In this document: positions 60,943 through 64,000 of the stretch, piece by piece
How positions within the stretch are numbered: the stretch's first letter is position 1
Layout of the letters: each line of letters starts with the position of its first letter
Assembly (NCBI RefSeq): GCF_016924665.1
Contig: NZ_JAFFJT010000023.1
Span: 124,001 to 188,000, forward strand
DNA from: Nocardioides sp. SYSU D00038
Lineage (GTDB): Bacteria > Actinomycetota > Actinomycetes > Propionibacteriales > Nocardioidaceae
Length of the DNA stretch: 64,000 bases
Reading direction: 5' to 3'
Position numbers and translations under genes: made by a program
The notes under the pieces: generated by a model
Database searches by the model: none
Seen by the model: the letters and a program-made list of their open reading frames with translations, nothing else
What the model was told of the DNA's origin: nothing

Positions 60943-61476
60943 TCAGGTCCAGGCACCGGCCGGCAGGGCCCGCACCTGCTCGACGAACCACGGGCTCAGC
61001 GACCACGGCGCCGCGGCGACCGCGGTGAGCACGTCGCGCGGGTCGGCCCACACGTGCTGGGCGACCTCGTCGGCGCGCGGTCGGGGCTCGTCGTCGGTGC
61101 GGGCGACGTAGACCGGGCACAGCTCGTTCTCCACCACGCCGGCGTCGTCGATCGCCCGGTAGCGGAAGTCGGGCAGCACCGGGCGCAGGTCGCGGACCGT
61201 GATCCCCAGCTCGTGGTCGGCGTAGCGGTGCAGCGCGGCCTCGAGGTCCTCGCCGGGACGGGGGTGACCGCAGTAGCTGTTGGTCCACACCCCCGGCCAG
61301 GTGCGCTTGCTCAGCGCCCGGCGGGTCATCAGCAGCCGCCCCTGGCCGTCGAGGACGTGGCAGGAGAAGGCCAGGTGCAGCGGGGTGTCGCTGCCGTGCA
61401 CCTCGGCCCGCGGCGCGGTGCCCTGCGGCGTGCCGTCGTCGTCGACCAGCACCACGAGGTCCTCGGTCACCGTCAC
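60943..61476 (-). CDS. idi: Isopentenyl-diphosphate delta-isomerase type I
   Basis: A 177-residue Nudix-fold isomerase that interconverts isopentenyl and dimethylallyl diphosphate. It holds the catalytic cysteine in NSYCGHPRPGED, ALHRYADHELGI, and the catalytic glutamate region VENELCPVYVAR. GTG 61476 is chosen for the GAGGAGG ribosome site five bases upstream; GTG 61500 would add eight residues. It provides prenyl precursors for the UbiA enzyme encoded divergently. Confidence 0.93.
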   Translation of the reverse strand: MTVTEDLVVLVDDDGTPQGTAPRAEVHGSDTPLHLAFSCHVLDGQGRLLMTRRALSKRTWPGVWTNSYCGHPRPGEDLEAALHRYADHELGITVRDLRPVLPDFRYRAIDDAGVVENELCPVYVARTDDEPRPRADEVAQHVWADPRDVLTAVAAAPWSLSPWFVEQVRALPAGAWT

Positions 61477-61596
61477 GTCGTCCTCCTCGCGCTGGCTCAC
61501 CGGGCAAGTATCCCGCCGAGGCCCTCACCAACCCTCCGGCGGTCTGCCGCGACGGCGAGGGGGCACCGGGCGGCCATCCGGACGAGGGGGTCTCGC

Positions 61597-62421
61597 GTGA
61601 CGTTGCAGGTCGTCGGTCGCCGCCAGGTGGCGACCGGGTTGGTGGCCGCGAGCCATCCCGGGCCGGCGGTGGCCGTCACGGCGGTCGCCATCCTGCTCGC
61701 GGGGCCGGCCGACCGCGGCACCGGCACGGCCGCGCTGGTCGGGCTCGCCGTCCTCGCCGGGCAGCTCACGGTGGGCTGGGTCAACGACCTCGTCGACGTC
61801 GCCCGCGACCGCACGGTCGGCCGCTCCGACAAGCCGATCGCCACCGGCGCGGTGCCGGCCGGGCTGGTGCGCGCAGGGGTGGCGGTCGCCGCGGCGGTGT
61901 GCGTGGTCGCGTCGCTGGCGCTCGGCTGGCGCAGCGCCCTGGTGCACGCCGGCTGCCTGGGGGCCGCCCACGCCTACAACCTCGGCCTCAAGGCCACCCT
62001 GGTCTCGTGGCTGCCCTACGCCGTCGCTTTCGGACTGCTGCCGTCGGTGGTGTGGCTGGCCGGCCCGTCGGGACAGGTCGCGCCCTGGTGGGCGGCGGCG
62101 GCCGGTGCGACGCTCGGGGTCGGTGCCCACCTGGTCAACGCCGTGCCCGACCTCGCCGACGACGCGCGCACGGGCGTCCGCGGCCTCCCCCACCTGCTCG
62201 GCGAGACCGCCGCCCGACGGCTGGCGACCGTGCTGCTCGGCGCCGCGTCGCTGCTCGCGGCGCTCGGTCCGGAGGGGTCCCCTCCCGGCTGGTGCTGGGT
62301 CGCCCTCGTGGTGGTCGCCGTCCTGGCGGCCGTCGCCCTGGTGGGGTCGGGGCGCACGCCGTTCCGCGCCGCGATGGCGGTGGCGCTGCTCGACGTCGTG
62401 CTCCTGGTCGGGGCCGGCTGA
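61597..62421 (+). CDS. UbiA-family prenyltransferase
   Basis: A 274-residue membrane prenyltransferase with seven to nine TM helices. The first aspartate-rich motif is N63-D-L-V-D-V-A-R-D71 (N-D-x-x-D-x-x-x-D), followed by the usual R-x-x-x-R-x-D-K-P (DRTVGRSDKPIATG). The second is DLADDART near residue 189. It would attach an isoprenoid to an aromatic or related acceptor. GTG 61597 follows GACGAGGGGG. It overlaps the FAD-dependent gene by 1 bp (TGATG), and the type III PKS follows, so the acceptor may be a PKS product (inference). Confidence 0.92.
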   Translation: MTLQVVGRRQVATGLVAASHPGPAVAVTAVAILLAGPADRGTGTAALVGLAVLAGQLTVGWVNDLVDVARDRTVGRSDKPIATGAVPAGLVRAGVAVAAAVCVVASLALGWRSALVHAGCLGAAHAYNLGLKATLVSWLPYAVAFGLLPSVVWLAGPSGQVAPWWAAAAGATLGVGAHLVNAVPDLADDARTGVRGLPHLLGETAARRLATVLLGAASLLAALGPEGSPPGWCWVALVVVAVLAAVALVGSGRTPFRAAMAVALLDVVLLVGAG

Positions 62422-63656
62422 TGCCGCGACCCGCCGAGGACGGCACCGAGGTCTGCACCGAGGACTGGGACGTCGTGGTCGTCGGCGCCGGACCGGCCGG
62501 CGCCGCCACCGCGCTGGGGGCGCTGCACGCGGACCCCCGGCTCCGGGTGCTGCTGCTCGACCGCTCCGACTTCCCGCGCGACAAACCCTGCGGCGACGGC
62601 ATCGCCCCGCACGTGCTCGACGTGCTGGCCGAGGTCGGCGTCACCGGCCTCCTCGACGACCACCGGGCGGTGCGCCGCCTCCAGCTCGCCCGCGGCGGGC
62701 TGGCGGTCGACCGCGAGATGACCCGGCCGTCGTACGTCGTGCCCCGCCGGGTGCTCGACGCCCGGCTGGTCGACGCGGCCCGTGCGGCGGGGGCCGAGGT
62801 GCGTCGCCACCGGGTGCGCGGCCTCCGCCGCGGTCGGGGACCCACCGTGGTCGACGGGCGGCTGGGCGCCGAGGTGCTGGTCGGCGCCGACGGCGCGGGG
62901 TCGGTCGTGCGCCGCAGCCTGGGCGCGGGCCGTCCCCGGCACGCGCTGGCGCTGCGCGGCTACGCCCCCACGCTCCCGGGCCACGCCGGGCTCCAGGTGA
63001 TCCGGTTCGGCACCGACCGGCAGCCGTCGTACGCCTGGTCCTTCGACCGCGGTGACGGCCTGAGCAACGTCGGCTACGGCGAGACCCTGCACCGGGGCCG
63101 CCCCGCCCCGTCGCGGCCGCGGCTGCTCGAGCAGCTCGAGGAGCTGCTGCCGGGCGCGTCCGCCGGCGGCACCGACTGGCGCGGCCACCTGCTCCCGCTG
63201 TCCGGCCCGCGGTGGCGCCCCGGCGCCGGGCGGGTGCTGCTCGTCGGCGACGCGGCCGGGCTGGTGAACCCGATGACCGGCGAGGGCATCTACTACGCCG
63301 TGCTCACCGGCGTCGCGGCCGGCCGGGCGGCGGCCCGGGCCATCGCCGAGGGCGACCCGCGGGCGGCCGGCGGCCACTACGGCCGGGCGACCGCGCCCGC
63401 CCTGCTCCCCCACCTGCGCCACACCGCCGCGGCGGCGCTACTGAGTCGCCGCCCGGTGGTGCTCGACGCGGGGCTGCGCGCCTCGCAGCGAGACCAGCGG
63501 GTCTTCGACGACCTCGTCGAGCTCGGGCTCGCCCGCGGCCGACTGACCCCGGCCGTCCTGGGCGGTCTGGCGCGAGCCCTGGTCGTCCGCCGACCGCCCG
63601 ACCCGGCGCGCGCGGCGCACCCCCACCCCGACCACCACCACGACCGGAGGAGCTGA
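62421..63656 (+). CDS. FAD-dependent oxidoreductase, geranylgeranyl reductase type
   Basis: A 411-residue flavoprotein of the geranylgeranyl reductase/PHBH fold. FAD is bound at VVVVGAGPAGAATA (residues ~19-32), with the GGR-type motif FPRDKPCGDGI and the second FAD motif VLLVGDAAGLVNPMTGEGI. It could reduce prenyl double bonds or hydroxylate the aromatic product. ATG 62421 overlaps the UbiA stop (TGATG). The C-terminus ends in a histidine/arginine-rich stretch (HPHPDHHHDRRS). It precedes the PKS by 2 bp. Confidence 0.88.
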   Translation: MPRPAEDGTEVCTEDWDVVVVGAGPAGAATALGALHADPRLRVLLLDRSDFPRDKPCGDGIAPHVLDVLAEVGVTGLLDDHRAVRRLQLARGGLAVDREMTRPSYVVPRRVLDARLVDAARAAGAEVRRHRVRGLRRGRGPTVVDGRLGAEVLVGADGAGSVVRRSLGAGRPRHALALRGYAPTLPGHAGLQVIRFGTDRQPSYAWSFDRGDGLSNVGYGETLHRGRPAPSRPRLLEQLEELLPGASAGGTDWRGHLLPLSGPRWRPGAGRVLLVGDAAGLVNPMTGEGIYYAVLTGVAAGRAAARAIAEGDPRAAGGHYGRATAPALLPHLRHTAAAALLSRRPVVLDAGLRASQRDQRVFDDLVELGLARGRLTPAVLGGLARALVVRRPPDPARAAHPHPDHHHDRRS

Positions 63657-63658
63657 CC

Positions 63659-64000
63659 ATGAGGATCCTGAGCGTCCGGGGCGCGCTGCCCGACCACCGC
63701 TACCGCCAGGAGGAGATCACGGCCGCGTTCGTCGAGCAGATGCTGCGCGTCGACGTCTCCCGGCCGGTGGTCGAGCGGTTCCACGCCAACGCCGGCGTCG
63801 AGACCCGGCACACCGCGCTGCCGCTCGAGGACTACGCCGGGCTGACGGACTTCGGCGCCTCCAACGACGCGTTCATCGCGGCCGGCGTCGAGCTCGGGGC
63901 CCGCGCCGTCGTCGACGCGCTCAAGGCGGCCGACCTGGCGCCCGACGACGTCGACCTCATCGTGTCCGCCACCGTGACCGGGCTCGCCGTGCCCTCCCTC
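63659..64000 (+). CDS. Type III polyketide synthase (chalcone/stilbene synthase-like), N-terminal part
   Basis: The first 114 residues of a type III PKS; the gene runs past the window. It opens MRILSVRGALPDHRYRQEEI and includes RHTALPLEDYAGLTDFGASNDAFI and DLIVSATVTGLAVPS, which match the N-terminal thiolase fold of type III PKSs. The catalytic Cys-His-Asn lie beyond the edge. ATG 63659 has a good RBS (GGAGGAGC). With UbiA, the GGR-type reductase and idi it suggests a prenylated resorcinol, pyrone or quinone-like product; relation to known alkylresorcinol clusters is by family knowledge only. Confidence 0.9.
   Translation, partial: MRILSVRGALPDHRYRQEEITAAFVEQMLRVDVSRPVVERFHANAGVETRHTALPLEDYAGLTDFGASNDAFIAAGVELGARAVVDALKAADLAPDDVDLIVSATVTGLAVPSL

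Noticed and set aside
56473..61596. The first part of a 1982-residue plus-strand frame
   Set aside because: It is a shadow of several genes; only its last part, from GTG 61597, is real and is the UbiA gene.
1..64000. CRISPR arrays, tRNA, rRNA, insertion sequences or prophage
   Set aside because: Looked for by reading; no regular spacer arrays, tRNA-like cloverleafs, transposase motifs or phage genes were seen.

Overview
This is a very GC-rich window from an actinobacterium, most likely Nocardioides or a close relative. The evidence is the GTG-rich starts, the many 4-bp start/stop overlaps, the Nocardioides-style REP palindromes (GGTTGAGGAAG ... CTTCCTCAACC) at 22.6-23.0 kb, the several secreted Ig-like proteins with basic C-terminal ends, and the actinobacterial Zur sites. 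No rRNA, tRNA, CRISPR or insertion sequence was seen.

Layout. (1) 1-3700, plus strand: the end of a LivF-type ATPase, then a carboxymuconolactone decarboxylase-like protein, an acyl-CoA ligase and an SCP-x-type thiolase, which reads as an uptake and CoA-dependent catabolic operon. (2) 3787-7721, minus strand: MMPL exporter, histidine kinase and response regulator. (3) 7895-15383, plus strand: two lipoprotein-export-type ABC ATPases and two FtsX-like permeases; one ATPase and one permease each carry a frameshift. (4) 15907-20781: a complete peptide/metal-type ABC importer behind a promoter with a Zur box between -35 and -10. (5) An HU protein (minus), then a Zur-boxed pair: cysteine-free ribosomal protein L31 and a CobW-family protein. 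(6) 22.6-23.0 kb: REP repeats. (7) 22978-30733, minus strand: cupin, acyl-CoA ligase, SMP-30 lactonase and a ribose-type ABC importer, with a divergent GAF/PucR regulator. (8) 32.7-38.3 kb: a small membrane protein, a serine hydrolase and a large secreted protein of unknown function. (9) 38392-52106: the zinc island, with Zur, a DUF318 permease plus its TIGR03943 partner, ZnuB, ZnuC, a ZnuA-like lipoprotein with an inserted domain, and a series of exported or wall-anchored proteins behind two further Zur boxes. (10) 52306-57118: a second MMPL/kinase/regulator set and a RibD-like reductase. (11) A MOSC protein and a secreted multidomain protein. (12) 60943-64000: isopentenyl diphosphate isomerase, UbiA prenyltransferase, geranylgeranyl-reductase-like flavoprotein and the start of a type III polyketide synthase.

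The main story is zinc. Four near-identical 15-mers fitting TGANAAYSGTTNTCA stand in front of the importer at 15.9 kb, the L31/CobW pair, the surface-protein/Znu operon and a lone secreted protein, and zur itself is in the window. Together they outline a zinc-starvation programme: replace zinc-containing L31, deploy a metallochaperone-like protein, import a putative zinc carrier, and relay zinc from wall-displayed proteins to ZnuABC. The displayed proteins share an H-x-H-x-x-W motif that could be the zinc-handling element (inference).
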